Assembly (NCBI GenBank): GCA_950295325.1
Contig: OX485804.1
Span: 50,518,429-50,582,428 of the forward strand
Reading direction: 5' to 3'
Source: Polytrichum commune
Taxonomy: Eukaryota; Streptophyta; Polytrichopsida; Polytrichales; Polytrichaceae
DNA length: 64,000 bases
In this document: in pieces, positions 37,220-48,132 of the stretch
How the letters are laid out: each line of letters opens with the position of its first letter
How positions within the stretch are numbered: position 1 is the stretch's first letter
Notes under the pieces: generated by a model
Databases searched by the model: none
Told to the model about the DNA's origin: nothing
Seen by the model: only the letters and a program-made list of their open reading frames with translations
Position numbers and translations under genes: made by a program

Positions 37220-38152
37220 GGCTGGGCACGCCTCCTTCACTGCCAGGATGAAGTCCATGCTCCCTGCCCGCTCCGTCCAACTTCAAAAACTAAAATTATC
37301 CTTGCATTCTTGAAGTCCGTTTGTCCATATAACCCGTATTGAGTGCACTTCATCTTCAAGGTCCAAAATCCAATCTACATGTTCACTTTCATTAAGGAAA
37401 AAAATAAGCGATTGATTGGGATTTCGTTTTCGAAGTGGAACCGTCAATAAAGCATGTCGTTAACTTGGAAGTCAAAAATATTACAAAACCCTCATTAGCA
37501 CCGATGTTGTAATTCTTGTGACTTGCCATTGAACGGGTCTTTCTCATTCACATTGAGTGTGATTTCTCAATGAAAGTGAACATGTAGATTGGATTTTGGA
37601 CCTTGAAGATGAAGTGCACTCAATATGGGTTATATGAACAAGAAAACGGTAAAACCGTGAGGCTTTGTCCTTTATTATGAAAGACTACAATTGTAGTTGT
37701 CCACTTTGCTCATGCCAATTCATGGCTATTCAATATACCAAACCTTTGTTGGATTTTGTGCACCTTCTTCTCAAATACGGATCAAGGATTGAAGCTACTC
37801 ATTTATCACCCGGAATTTTTAAAATAAATAATCAAGAACTGCTAAAATAACTATAGTTAACTAGATTTCTTTCAATGCATTTTAGGGAGCACTTGTATAT
37901 ATATATATAAACTATAGTTAACATCCACATTACATAAAGTGGATCAAAAATAACAAGAACAAGAAACGTCCAAGTGTGAACACAAAATGGTTAGGAAATT
38001 TGCTTTTGAAACGAAGAAGTTGATGCATAGTCTCTGTCCTACAAACAGAGCCAACAAACGGCCTTCAAGAATGCAAGGACAATTCTAGTTTTCGAAGTCG
38101 GGCAAAGCGGGTAGGGAGCTTCATCCGGGCAGTGAAGGAGGCGTGCCCGGGG
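37220..38152. mobile_element. Foldback element with ~180-bp arms, split by an insertion
   Basis: The left arm, 37220-37405, runs from GGCACGCCTCCTTCACTG through CCTTGCATTCTTGAAG to GTGCACTTCATCTTCAAGG. Its reverse complement is found in two pieces: 37565-37640 (CCTTGAAGATGAAGTGCAC) and 38054-38152 (CTTCAAGAATGCAAGGAC to AGTGAAGGAGGCGTGCC). The loop is about 160 bp. A partial direct relative at 52180-52285 shows both pieces joined, confirming that they were once continuous. No transposase frame. Confidence 0.8.
37641..38053. mobile_element. ~413-bp insertion inside the right arm of the foldback
   Basis: Sequence absent from the left arm and from the relative at 52180-52285. ACAA stands at both edges and may be a short target duplication. 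It contains two copies of AACTATAGTTAAC (about 37849 and 37909) flanking a (TA)n run. Family not recognised. Confidence 0.55.
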
Positions 38153-41100
38153 CGACGAGGACGCAGAAGTGAAGTGAAGTTATATCTAGCAAGTAGCCTT
38201 GCGAGTGTAGAGGAGGTCACAATTGAAAGGGAGAGTGGAGCTGGGGAAGGCGGGGCTGGACGGGGCAGGGCGGGCCTGGGTACGGTTGCTTTTGTAGTGC
38301 ACACTACGGCAGGATAATTAAGCTTGCCGTTGCTTCCTCCCTTTGCTTTTTGTGTGAGTGAGTGAGTGAGTGAGTGAGTGGGAGGAGTGGAAGGGAGGCC
38401 ACCCACATTCTTCGAAAACGCCGGTTTCAAAACGGAGTTCGGTAAGAGCCGAGGTCAAAGGATTTCAGCCTTCACGTGCGCCTGATTTCAAGGAACTCGA
38501 TTTCAAGGTTGGTCCCTCTTTCATTGGTTATAAATCGGTTTCGTTTTCTTTCCTTTTTAATGTCATTTGGGTATCTTTGTACAGAGGGTGGTTTCACACT
38601 TTTTGACACTAGTAGGGTGTGGTTGTTTGACGATATTTTTGGTACCATCGTGGATGTTGATTATTGATACCGTGCATTCACATGTACACCGGTGTAACGT
38701 TGGTATAAGTGTCCGTTTTTAACTCTGATCCAAGACAACGGGTTTGCTAGGCTTAAAATGTTCGTTTCGGACGTTTTCAAATATGTGTGGGCTCCACACG
38801 AGAGTGGGAGAGAGGGGGTTATTGTATATGAGTGTACCTCTCCTCCATCCAATGCCAAAACTTGATCCCTATAGGTTTGTTGCCGATTCATCTCCAATGA
38901 TCCTTGAGTTGACTGATTTGGGGTCTTTCAAGCTGATTCCGGTGTCAAATCAACTTTAAAAGGCAACCTTTAAGTTACATAGTATTTCATGTTTTAAATT
39001 TTGTTTATGTTGGGTGAATGAGAGGTACAATGATACCCTTTCTTTGTGAGAGTGATGGTGTACGCCTTCTTGTGGGAAGGGCTTTCACCTACAAGTTGAT
39101 GGCATGTATGAAGTGGTTGTGTACCATGTTGCCAAGGGTGGCTCAAACTCAAGGCCTAAAATAAAAACACCAAAGTTGAACCATAAAGGTTGAAACAAAA
39201 TCGTTAAAAATCGTTAAAAACATCTTAGTTGAGTGTAGAAGCTTATCAAAGAATGCCGGCACTTCTTGTGGTAGGTATGACTGTATGGATCGAAGATTTG
39301 TAAAGTTGGGATTGTTCGCATGCCCAAAATCATAAGATTATAACGTATACATGTATGTTGGTGTTTTCAGGGGTTTAAAGGCACGAGGGTTTAAATTATC
39401 ACAATCTTAAGTTGTGTGAAAACCCACCCATTTGCATCTTATTTCCATATCCATCGAACTCACGAATTTGGCTTAGTAAAAGCCTGGAGCATGCCAAACA
39501 CATGGTTGGAGTTGGCACTCTAAGCTGAAGGATGGCATGTCATTCATTGTATTTGGTAGGTCATTCAATTTACTACGACGCTCTTTTTATCCAATTTGAA
39601 GATCTATTTTGTGGTTAATTATGCACTTTTCATTCATGAGACACTTAATTATTTTAACCAAACCATGTGGAAACCTAGGGAAATTCTTGCATGCTATGTA
39701 CCTCTAATCTATCCACCAAAAACATTTTGAAATACTATGTAGCCCGAAAATTAATCTACAAGTTGATTAATGATTTATAAGCAACATGAAAGACCCCACA
39801 TTAGTCCCATGAGTCACATTTGAGATGAACTCACCACAAATCTAGTAGAGTCACGTGCATACTATGGATAAATGAAAGTAAGCATTGTATGCAACAAATT
39901 CCCTCTCGGCATCCTTCACTACCATGCAATCGACCCACTTGGATTGCCAACTCTCACTATTTCACCTCATCCCAATTTGAATTTGGGGTAACCTTTGTGT
40001 GGCAAAGAAGTATTGTTGCATATGAAAGTACCTCTTATGTGTGCCTATTAAAAAAATGCCCAAATTAAGTTTGTGGTTAATTTTTCTCAAGTGCGCCCTT
40101 GCAAACTAAGTTGAGGTCTTTTAAAATAATTTGGATGTCAAATCAACTAAACAAAGTAACAGCTACAATACATATTATTTTAGAGCCTTTAGTTATACCG
40201 AGGAAGGTTTAGGGTGTGGACACCATGTCGCTGAGGTGTTGTGAATGGAGGGTGTGTGGTTGTGGGCAAACCACATCCAAGCCATCCATTCACAACGCCC
40301 CATCCTACGGTTTATGAAATTGCTCATGCAACCTGGAGAAATTTATGGTGGATGAAATTTTAGCATATAAAAAATAAATGTTTGCAAGATGAAGGTGTTG
40401 ATTCTTCATCCCATCACATGAGAGCATTTGTGTGGGATTTTGAAGTTTTGCAAGCTCTACCCGAGGGGAAGAGAAGCCAAAAGTTGGGGTAGCATAAGAA
40501 CCTTTAGACGTGTCAGATCACAATCGATGGCCGAGATCTTCCTGGCCCACAACCACACGGGAGGCGTTCACAATGCCTCAGTGACGCGGGTGCGGACATG
40601 TTGGTTGCACAACCTCAACCTTGGCATTGTGAAAGGGGTTTGTGGAGTGAGAGGGAATTATTGGATGCAAGTGTAGTTCCCATTCGTCCAGATGAAAATG
40701 TCTAATATGCAACAAATCCCTTCTTGCCACGACGCCTCGATCCAAGTGGGCCTTTCACTTGTATGCAACACTCAAAGCCAAGAGACATTATATGTTCTAC
40801 ACTGTCCAAACAACCAATTTGACCTTTGTTGTCAAAAAAATGAGATATACAGTGGACAATTATAGCATTGCGTAATTCCAAATAGTAAGTGACACTACAT
40901 ACAATATTTAGTGTAGTTCCAATGTCAAACCAACTAAAAGCTACTAGTAACCCTCCGGACTACATAGTATGCCAAGACGTGCATATGTATTGGGATGAAT
41001 AAGGAGTTCACTCGCATGCGACAATTCCCTCCCTCACCCCATGGCCAAGCCCCAATGACAAGCCCGAGGTCGGCGTGTTGGGTGCGGTAACTTAAGCCAA

Positions 41101-41410
41101 ATGATGTTTCCGAGTGGGGATTCCAAGTGGGCAATTGGGAATTGGGAATTGGGGCTCGAGGGAAGAGCCTAGGGTTAGAGGTGACACGTGTTTGGACGCA
41201 TAGGCTTGGTGTAAGGCCAAGTACAAATAGTACCCTCATCAAGTACTACGATCTCGAGTATTAAATTGCAAAAGCTTTGCGGGGGCCAATGAGTGCTCGT
41301 TGAGGAGGTGGCCTTCTCAACCTCAAGCTCAACCACGTCCCCTACTTTCAAATCCCGAGCTATTTAATTCCACTTGACTTATTAGCTCAAAGCATCTCCC
41401 ATCCAACAAA
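38153..41410. other. Spacer, GC-richer at first, with small repeats
   Basis: 38160-38480 is GC-rich and carries a GTGA/GAGT microsatellite near 38353-38380. A small hairpin lies near 40233-40292 (GTTGTGAATGGA paired with TCCATTCACAAC, with GTGTGGTT/AACCACAT inside). The AATTCCAAATAGTAA word of the foldback family is near 40875. A short tandem GGGAATT lies near 41134-41152. No gene recognised; the longest frame is about 120 codons in low-complexity GC-rich DNA. Confidence 0.5.
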
Positions 41411-41640
41411 CAGGGAGAGCCGACTGCTAGTTACAAATGAACCGGTAAAGTTTGAGAAATAAGCGGTTGAAGTTTTGGATGGTAGGAGGATTATTGATCG
41501 TTTGTGAGGGATCTATGGTAGAATATACCTATGGTTGATGAAGAAAACCCAAAAGGACTTGACATGTGAAGTGGTTGGACTTGGAGAGACTAAGATCGCA
41601 ATGGATTATACCCAAAAATCTCCCCGGGCACGGCTCCAAT
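41411..41640 (+). repeat. Dispersed repeat, copy 1
   Basis: GTTACAAATGAACCGGT, AAGTTTGAGAAATAA, GGTTGAAGTT and CCCAAAAATCTCCCC occur in this order here and again at 43651-43858, over about 210 bp in the same orientation. Family unknown; no coding frame. Confidence 0.7.
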
Positions 41641-42899
41641 GGACCCTCCCCAATTCAACACGTGGAAGTGGTTGGTGGAGGTGGATTTAGCAGGCGAAGT
41701 GGTGGTAGAGCCCATTATGAAACGGTCGAATGAGAAAGCGAATCTTCACCTTCATTAAGTCATTCCAATGAGCTTCAACATTGACGAGGTAAATGGTTAC
41801 TGGCACAATTTGAATTTGTTAATCATATTGCATTGATTGTGTGTCTTTATATCCTATGAGAAGTGGGTGTAGAGTTGAAAGTGTTTGGAGGATGTTGGTA
41901 AACAAAGTTTTAGACCTAGGGTCTTGGGAAGGGGACAAGGATATTTGTAAACGTGGAAAAAAAAACTTGTCCAAAATCAATAATACATTTGAAGGTAATC
42001 TAGTGCGCCATCAAAACATGCATATTGCAAAAATAAAAAATAAAAAATAAAAAATGGAGGAAGATACCAAAGAACATGACAAACCCTAATCATGCATAAG
42101 TCTATATTTACTTAAACCCCGTTTAGGGTATGTGTAGGGCAAATGAGGCTAATGTGGACGCCTCCAACTATGTGGAATCATTTAGCTAATGAATTTGAGA
42201 ATGAGAAGCTTGAGCATGTTAGCAATTGCAAATCATGACCAAAGAATTTGAAATTGGTGAAATCGGAGGTGAGGAAGGTGATGATCTAGGCTCCAAAATC
42301 AAAGATTCTATGCTTCCCAATTTGGTGTTATAGGGGGAACTCTTTCATTGTTCAATATTGTGTAAGTGGATGACATCATTGGCAAATTCTACATGGGCCA
42401 TTTGCAAGTGAAACCAAGCTCAATGCCAATATTGGTTGTGTCGTGTCTCTAAAGTGGTCACGAGTAAGATAAAATGTTGTCAAATTGGCTTTTCATCATA
42501 GAATACCTACAACACAAAGTTAATTGGCACCTCACAACCACATGCCACCTCCTAATTTGCCCAACTTGCACACAAAAATCAAGCGTGTCATATCTCGATG
42601 GATAGTATTTCTAATTATGGAGGATGTTGGGTGTAGTTTGATTTTTGCAATGGCGACTAACCGAAACATCATCATGGTGGCAACTAAATCACCATATATT
42701 ACTCACCCACCAAATTAGAGCGATTGTACCGCCAACTAGGAGCCAGAATCAGCTTAGATGAGCCTCATCTGACTTAGTCGGTCAAGATCTTAGTGTTTCC
42801 AAATCCAACCGGTTGCACATTGACATCTTTTGGTTGTTATTCATTGATGTGAGGAATATTATACAAAATTGTCTAAAATGATCAATCATTGTTCATAAA
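41641..42899. other. Spacer without a recognisable gene
   Basis: Nothing beyond short open frames under 70 codons and an AAAAATAAAAAATAAAAAATG stretch near 42032 (AT-rich microsatellite). Confidence 0.5.
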
Positions 42900-42985
42900 G
42901 TTTTGAACTTGAACTAGTACTTTTTAAACTCAACCAATTCATCTGTAACAAGTGGTTGGTTCTCCCTGTTGATTGTGGCATCTCA
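42900..42985 (-). repeat. Inverted partial copy of the 41411/43651 repeat
   Basis: Read on the minus strand, GGAGAACCAACCACTTG, then TTACAGATGAATTGGTTGAG, matches the start of the repeat at 43651 (GGAGAACCGGCAGTTAG, then TTACAAATGAACCGG). With the + copy at 43651 it frames about 800 bp in inverted orientation. Confidence 0.55.
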
Positions 42986-43059
42986 AGGAAGGGAGATAAT
43001 TGGCATGATACCGATGGAGCTCCCTTGACACCCTCACCATTGAGTCCTTCGTTTCACAT

Positions 43060-43150
43060 TTGGGCGAACTAATCCATACACTCATTCCTTGTTGGATGCT
43101 TAAACCCTTGCCTCCAAGGAACCAATGTATGGGTTATCTTGCCCCAACCT
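43060..43150. repeat. ~90-bp hairpin repeat, copy 1
   Basis: A compact foldback: arms of about 33 bp (TTGGGCGAACTAATCCAT and TGTATGGGTTATCTTGCCCC are complementary at most positions) around a loop with GGATGCTTAAACCC. A close relative in opposite orientation is at 53597-53688. Not coding. Could be a tiny MITE. Confidence 0.7.
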
Positions 43151-43204
43151 CATTTCAACAACTTACAATCAGCCTTTGATACTACACCAATCATCCCAAA
43201 TTGC

Positions 43205-43400
43205 GTGTTAAGTACTAGGTATTTGGAGTTACGTAAAGCATTAACTATTTAACAAGAATCTATCATTTAACCACACGAAGTGATTCATAACCTATAATGT
43301 CCGAACAACCTATTGAACTCTCGTTAGTAAAAATTGAACTCCCGAGTAAGACATTATTGGCACTGCATGACTCCAAATAGTAACATGCACTTAATTGTGA
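43205..43400. mobile_element. Foldback relative of the 34281 family
   Basis: The left side has TAGGTATTTGGAGTTACGTAA and GCATTAAC; the right side has GGCACTGCATGACTCC followed by AAATAGTAACATGC, complementary over about 30 bp, loop about 120 bp. The core word ties it to the element at 34281-34505. Boundaries uncertain. Confidence 0.5.
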
Positions 43401-43650
43401 TAATCACTGTACTGTACTTGGTACTGAAAGATGTTTACCATTTTGTGAATCAATTTCTCTTAATTTTAGAATGAAAGTGTATCAAAATCAAGGAAGGAGC
43501 ATTGACTTGCAAGCCAGGGTGGGACCCTTGCCTATGTTGGGGTTGCATGGTCATCCCCAGAAATGGGTTAACACTTTTCGTTCCCAAACTAACAATGACA
43601 GAGGACTTGGTACAGTAAATATGATATTTAGGGCCTATGATCGGGGAGAA

Positions 43651-43858
43651 CCGGCAGTTAGTTACAAATGAACCGGTTAAGTTTGAGAAATAATTGGTTG
43701 AAGTTCACGACTGCAAGAAAATTACCGATCATTTTAGAGGAATTTATAGAATATACCCCAATTTAATAAAGGAAAACCGAAGGATGTCAACATGTAATCG
43801 GTTGGACTTGCAAACACTAGGGTCTCAACTGATTATGCCCAAAAATCTCCCCAATCGT
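43651..43858 (+). repeat. Dispersed repeat, copy 2
   Basis: Second copy of the repeat at 41411-41640, same orientation; ends at the left TTA of the MITE at 43865. Remnants of the same repeat may lie near 47160-47225 (AAGATGTCGGCATGTGATTGG) and 47352 (CTCAACCGGTTCATTTG, minus orientation). Confidence 0.7.
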
Positions 43859-43864
43859 TGTTTA

Positions 43865-44500
43865 GGGCCACTTTGCACATGAGCCAAGAGCCGTGACCGT
43901 GAAGTTGTGAGAGCCCAAGAGAAAGTGTGCAAAGGCCGTCTCAAGACACCTCCAAAATCATGTAGTGCGGTGGTTACGGACCCTCAAGTGTAGTGTAAAG
44001 TCATATGGGATCAGAACCTCAACCCAATGCTATTTCAATGAGTTTCTATTCATGCGGTCCTCACACATGATAGAATAGAATAGAATAAGTCAATGGTGGT
44101 TACGGACCCTCAAGTGTAGTGTAAAGTCATATGTGATCAGAACCTCAACCCAATGCTATTTCAACGAGTTTCTATTCATGCGGTCCTCACACATGATAGA
44201 ATAGAATAGAATAAGTCAATGGTCGTGAGCATTCAGAGTGCCATGGTCTCCCAATTTTGTGTTAGGCCTACCTCCAAGAGGTGGTTTTTTAAAATAATCC
44301 AAGTGACCATGAAACATGATCCATTTGATGCCATGTAAGGAATCCATGTAGACTTTACATCCATCTTGCATTCACATACTCCGTCGGTCCCTCGAGCGTA
44401 GTGTGAAGCAGCGAACTTACACTGGCTCTGCCTTTTCCACCAATGAGAGTGCTTGAAGTGTACTGGTCACGGGCTCTCAGTCTCGTGTGTGAAGTGGCCC
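43865..44500. mobile_element. PIF/Harbinger-like MITE of the GGGCCACTT family
   Basis: The left end GGGCCACTTTGCACATGAG and the reverse complement of the right end, GGGCCACTTCACACACGAG, match over about 40 bp with scattered differences and continue with GAGCC and GTGACC words. Flanks are TTA (43862-43864) and CTA (44501-44503), consistent with a mutated TTA duplication. Solo ends of the same family lie at 22945 and 30034. It carries an internal 125-bp tandem duplication. No coding frame. Confidence 0.75.
43969..44219 (+). repeat. 125-bp tandem duplication inside the MITE
   Basis: The stretch from GTGGTTACGGACCCTCAAG to AGAATAGAATAAGTCAATG occurs twice head to tail, offset 125 bp. Only about two substitutions (GGGATC/GTGATC and CAATGAG/CAACGAG) separate the copies, so it is recent. 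An AGAAT triplet repeat ends each copy. Confidence 0.95.
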
Positions 44501-44503
44501 CTA

Positions 44504-45099
44504 GTGTCATATGGTATTCAATATCACTATGGTAGCTTTTCGGATGACACTTCTTATTAATGAGTGAACAAATATTGTCATGGATGATGGGTGAGTTCAC
44601 CCATTGGCCAAAACCCTACCTTCTCTTGTCACCAACTTGTGATGAAATAGTGTCATGGATGATTGAGTTTTGGATGAAAAATCACTTGGTACGTGACAGT
44701 AATTACAACACTGTAAATCTATAATCCCCCAAAAAAATTTACAAAGAATGACAAATAATGTTGAGTTAAAATTGTAGTGTTGGGGACACTACACCGAGGT
44801 TTACAATTGGTATTGAGCAAGACAATTAGAATTGGTGACACTACACTATCATATTTAGTGTAGTATATTGTTGGGAACTTGGTAATATGTACTTGTAACT
44901 TATCCGGGCATCACACGCCGTAGGTCTCATCCAATACCTATAGGCCATGAGCCTGAAGTGGGGAGTATAGTAGAGTACAGCCTAGCCTCAACTACACTTT
45001 ATCTTTGTACAATATATTAGCTTGGAGCATCCGTGCACATGAATTATGAACCGTGAAGGACCGAAGGTTGCAAGGTCAATCGATTTTTTTATATATATA
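44504..45099. other. Spacer without a recognisable gene
   Basis: AT-rich, with words of the form GACACTACAC and GTGTAGT in both orientations near 44789-44870, perhaps a decayed MITE. No coding frame of note. Confidence 0.45.
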
Positions 45100-45101
45100 T
45101 A

Positions 45102-45243
45102 CTTCCTCTGTCCCAAAATGATTGTCCTACACCCTGGAGTTTTCTATCCCAAAATGTTTGTCCTACAAACATTTTAGGATAATTTGGGACATAAAATTAT
45201 GGGGGGGGGGGGGGGTAAGACAATCATGTTGGGACGGAGGGAG
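45102..45243. mobile_element. Stowaway (Tc1/mariner) MITE with TA duplication
   Basis: A 142-bp element with the classic Stowaway ends: left CTTCCTCTGTCCCAAAATG, right GTTGGGACGGAGGGAG, flanked by TA on both sides (45100-45101 and 45244-45245). Inside, TATCCCAAAATGTTTGTCC and its complement form a second hairpin, and a 15-base G run (45201-45215) interrupts the right half. Such elements are mobilised by mariner-like transposases; none is encoded here. Confidence 0.92.
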
Positions 45244-45245
45244 TA

Positions 45246-46357
45246 TTTGTCTTCCTTTTTTTTCTCATTCATCCCCTTGCCCAATTCCCCCACATTTGGA
45301 ATAGGGTCTAGCCTTGTTTATGTCTCGTCTTCGTTTTATGCATTGGTCCTAGCGTGCACAGATTGGCTTGATAAGTACAATAATAAGGTTGGAACATGTG
45401 AGGTACATGGCCCTATCGTGGGCATTTCCAACTCCACAAGTATATTTAGCCATTAGATTGAGGCATGAAATGTCTCCATCGTGTTAGCAATTGCACATCA
45501 TGAACATTGCCCTTCTTGAGTTTGTCATGAATCGGAGTTGAGATGCCACATTGAAGATTCTTTGCCTCCTTGAACGATCACATATTAGACCCTCTCATTT
45601 GTGTTATTCATTGAACTTAGTACAAATGGGTATGTTTTGAGCATATAGTCCAATCTCATCTTACTACTTCTATATAAAGCACCCCTTTGAGCACGTGAGA
45701 TCTTTAACATGCACGATGATTTAAAACGATTGGTTGAAATAAAGTTCTACCTCGAGAAGTGGTCCTATAAAACACCAACATGACCAAAATAAATAAATAA
45801 TACAATCGAGTTTATGGAATCCCAACTTTGTGTAATTCAAAAACTCTGGATGAAAGTCAAGGCCCTTTGCAATCTAGAATGGTTACATAGCATCCCCCAA
45901 AACTACAAGTTTGAGCATTGATTTCTTAGTCTCTCTGAACATTAATCATAACATTAAGTAGTAATGCTAGCAGGGTACCCTTTGAGTACTTGCAATATTA
46001 CCTCAACAAGAATGAAAAGCTTGCAAAGGAATGGTGAATATACGGGGAATTAATAAAAAAGATAATAGCTTTGAAAAGGTGTTGAAAAAATTTCCAATGC
46101 GGGTATCAGATGACATTTCCAAAAAGTACAACTACATTTTTGACATCCCCGACCTTTCCCATTGTTTTATAGTTATTTAGATTTGTTTAGATTCTAATTT
46201 AGCCTAGATTAGAACATGTATCGTCACTTGGCATTTGTTTTATCCTAGTAACCGAGATAATTAATTCTAAGTAGTGAAAGTAACTACCCAAATAGTTTAA
46301 AATAACACTATTTCGATATGTGAGGTACTATTTGATTCGTCACTCTCAAACATGTTG
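45246..46357. other. Spacer without a recognisable gene
   Basis: Nothing beyond short open frames. The word GAGCATATAGTCCAATCTC near 45638-45657 resembles part of the 36597/59826 dispersed repeat. Confidence 0.45.
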
Positions 46358-46502
46358 CATAACATTATTCAAATCCATCACAGTGTTCTGTGGGACTGAC
46401 AACATTCTATGGAATATTCCCATGTTTGAATTGAATATGGGAATATTCCATAAATTACTGTCAGTTCCACAAAACATTGTGATGAATTTGAATAATGTTA
46501 TG
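46358..46502. ncRNA. Long near-perfect hairpin, possible small-RNA precursor or MITE
   Basis: CATAACATTATTCAAAT at 46358 pairs with ATTTGAATAATGTTATG ending at 46502. The arms of about 70 bp match at roughly 85% and meet at a loop of only a few bases near 46428. Outer and inner portions are nearly perfect (the inner part includes TGGAATATTCCCAT), with a bulged segment (ACAACATTC versus AATTACTG) between. A long stem with a tiny loop fits a young MIRNA or hairpin-siRNA locus, or a small foldback transposon. No protein frame. No expression evidence is available. Confidence 0.4.
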
Positions 46503-46950
46503 TGTCCACTTTGGCATTATAATATTATATGTCATAATTGATAAATTCATGTGATATGGCTTGTGAAGAAGTTAGACACTAGGTTATTTATGGTTCACAC
46601 TGCAACCAATGGTGGGATTCAAAGGGGGGGGGGGGCAAAGTTATCGTAATCGAGGTTAAATTAACACCTTAGGTAAGTGGCTCTAATTTGATCACATAAA
46701 AACCATTAATTAATAAGTAACATGCAAATAACTTTTGCTATATTGACATGGAAATTAATTTTTAAAACCCCAAATTAGTATAGGAGAATTTATTTGAGAT
46801 GAGTTGGCCACAAACCCCGAGGGATTCAAGGTTTATAATGGATGGATGAGAGATACACTCATGTGTGATCTCCTCTCACCCACATTGGGCTGCTTCCGTG
46901 AGTCCACATAGGTTTCCGATGAGCCAAAACATAAAGGAAGTTAGATGAGC
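46503..46950. other. Spacer before the hAT derivative
   Basis: A 12-base G run lies at 46624-46635. The last 50 bases (ATAAAGGAAGTTAGATGAGC) match the 215-bp repeat of 52930-53980, so the next element inserted into a copy of that repeat. Confidence 0.5.
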
Positions 46951-46958
46951 AACACAAG

Positions 46959-48132
46959 CAGGGCTGTTTTTTCACAAAGTTTTTACCCGTCCACGTCCCA
47001 AAACCTCGAATTGAAATGCGAAAAAAATTGGAACCCGTCCCAAAACCGGTAATTTCAAAACCAACCCGTCCATGGAAAGGTTGAAGAAAAAACAACCCGT
47101 CCCAAAACCGGTAATTTCTAAACCAACCCGTCCATGAAAAGGTTAAAGGAAAAAACAAATCGATAAAGATAACCCGAAAGATGTCGGCATGTGATTGGTG
47201 CACTTGTCACTTGGAAACAATAGTATCTTACTATCTTCGTTCATTTCTGCTTTTTCTATTATAATTACCAATTTGCCAACCTGCCACTGCCCCATTTTGT
47301 CTGTTTGTCCACAGACTAGTTTAGAGAAACTGAACTAGACTCAGTCATTCAAACTCAACCGGTTCATTTGAAACTAACTCGAATTCAAGAAGTTGGAGAG
47401 TGCCATTGGAACAATCTCTTCCTGCAATCTTGAACTTCAACATGTGTTTTCTCCAGAGTGGTCAATCAATTGGTCTGGTTTGAGTAACTTGTGGAGGAGA
47501 GTTATGGTGATTCCAGTGAGCACTGCAATATGTGAGAGGGGTTTTTCTAAACAAAACCTAATCAAAAGTCATCTACGTACCTGCTTGAAGTTGGAAACTT
47601 TGGATGCTTTGATGCGCATTTCATGTGCAAATATTCTAGTTGAAAACATCGATTGGAATGCAGTGATGCTTGTTTGGAGAAACATGAAGGATAGGAGAAT
47701 TCATCCACTTCTTTGAAGGGTAAGTAGCTCTTTATTTTGAAACTTTTTAACATGTTTATATATACTAATTCTTATTCAATTACTAAGTTTACCTTCAATT
47801 GTAATCTTTGACATTATGTTAAAAAGGTTCTAAATTTTGTGGTTGATGAATTAATGTATGCAGGTGAATCAAGCACTTCAAGATTGATAGTTTGATTGGG
47901 TATTAGTGGTTTGATTGCATTATGCTTATATTCACATGTCATATATGACATAACGTAATTGATATTTGTACCATTTTTTTTAATTAAAAAATGTTATTTT
48001 TAGAACCCGTCCAAAGTGAATTTGACACGTCCCAAAACCGGTTCATTTTCTAAGAACCCGTCCACTGGAAATGTTTTTTTTTTATGAACATGTCCCTAGA
48101 CATGTTAGGGACCTTGTGAAAAAACACCCCTG
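46959..48132. mobile_element. Internally deleted hAT element with 8-bp target duplication
   Basis: A 1174-bp element. The left end is CAGGGCTGTTTTTTCAC and the reverse complement of the right end is CAGGGGTGTTTTTTCAC; they match over about 21 bp. The 8-bp AACACAAG stands on both sides (46951-46958 and 48133-48140). Both subterminal zones are studded with ACCCGTCC and CCCAAAACCGG words, probable transposase binding sites; on the left a 62-bp block with them is duplicated (47032, 47094). It keeps a transposase C-terminal fragment. Non-autonomous. Confidence 0.95.
47393..47716 (+). pseudogene. hAT transposase C-terminal (dimerisation) fragment
   Basis: About 107 codons remain open. The end reads like the hAT dimerisation region: VIPVSTAICERGFSKQN followed by LIKSHLRTCLKLETLDAL, MRISCANI and VMLVWRNMKDRRI. 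The RNase H-like core, zinc finger and start are missing, so it cannot be a transposase; the missing part was presumably lost in the deletion that made the 1174-bp element. It differs clearly from the transposase at 24906-28392 and belongs to another hAT lineage. Confidence 0.85.

Noticed and set aside
36995-37313. Acidic or Ser-rich small proteins around the (GAT)n run
   Set aside because: Poly-Asp and poly-Ser come from the microsatellite, and the remainder is the arm of a foldback element found again at 38054-38152.
42900-43700. An 800-bp transposon bounded by the inverted copies at 42900 and 43651
   Set aside because: The + copy extends well past the supposed end and matches 41411 in direct orientation, so these are better read as dispersed repeat copies.
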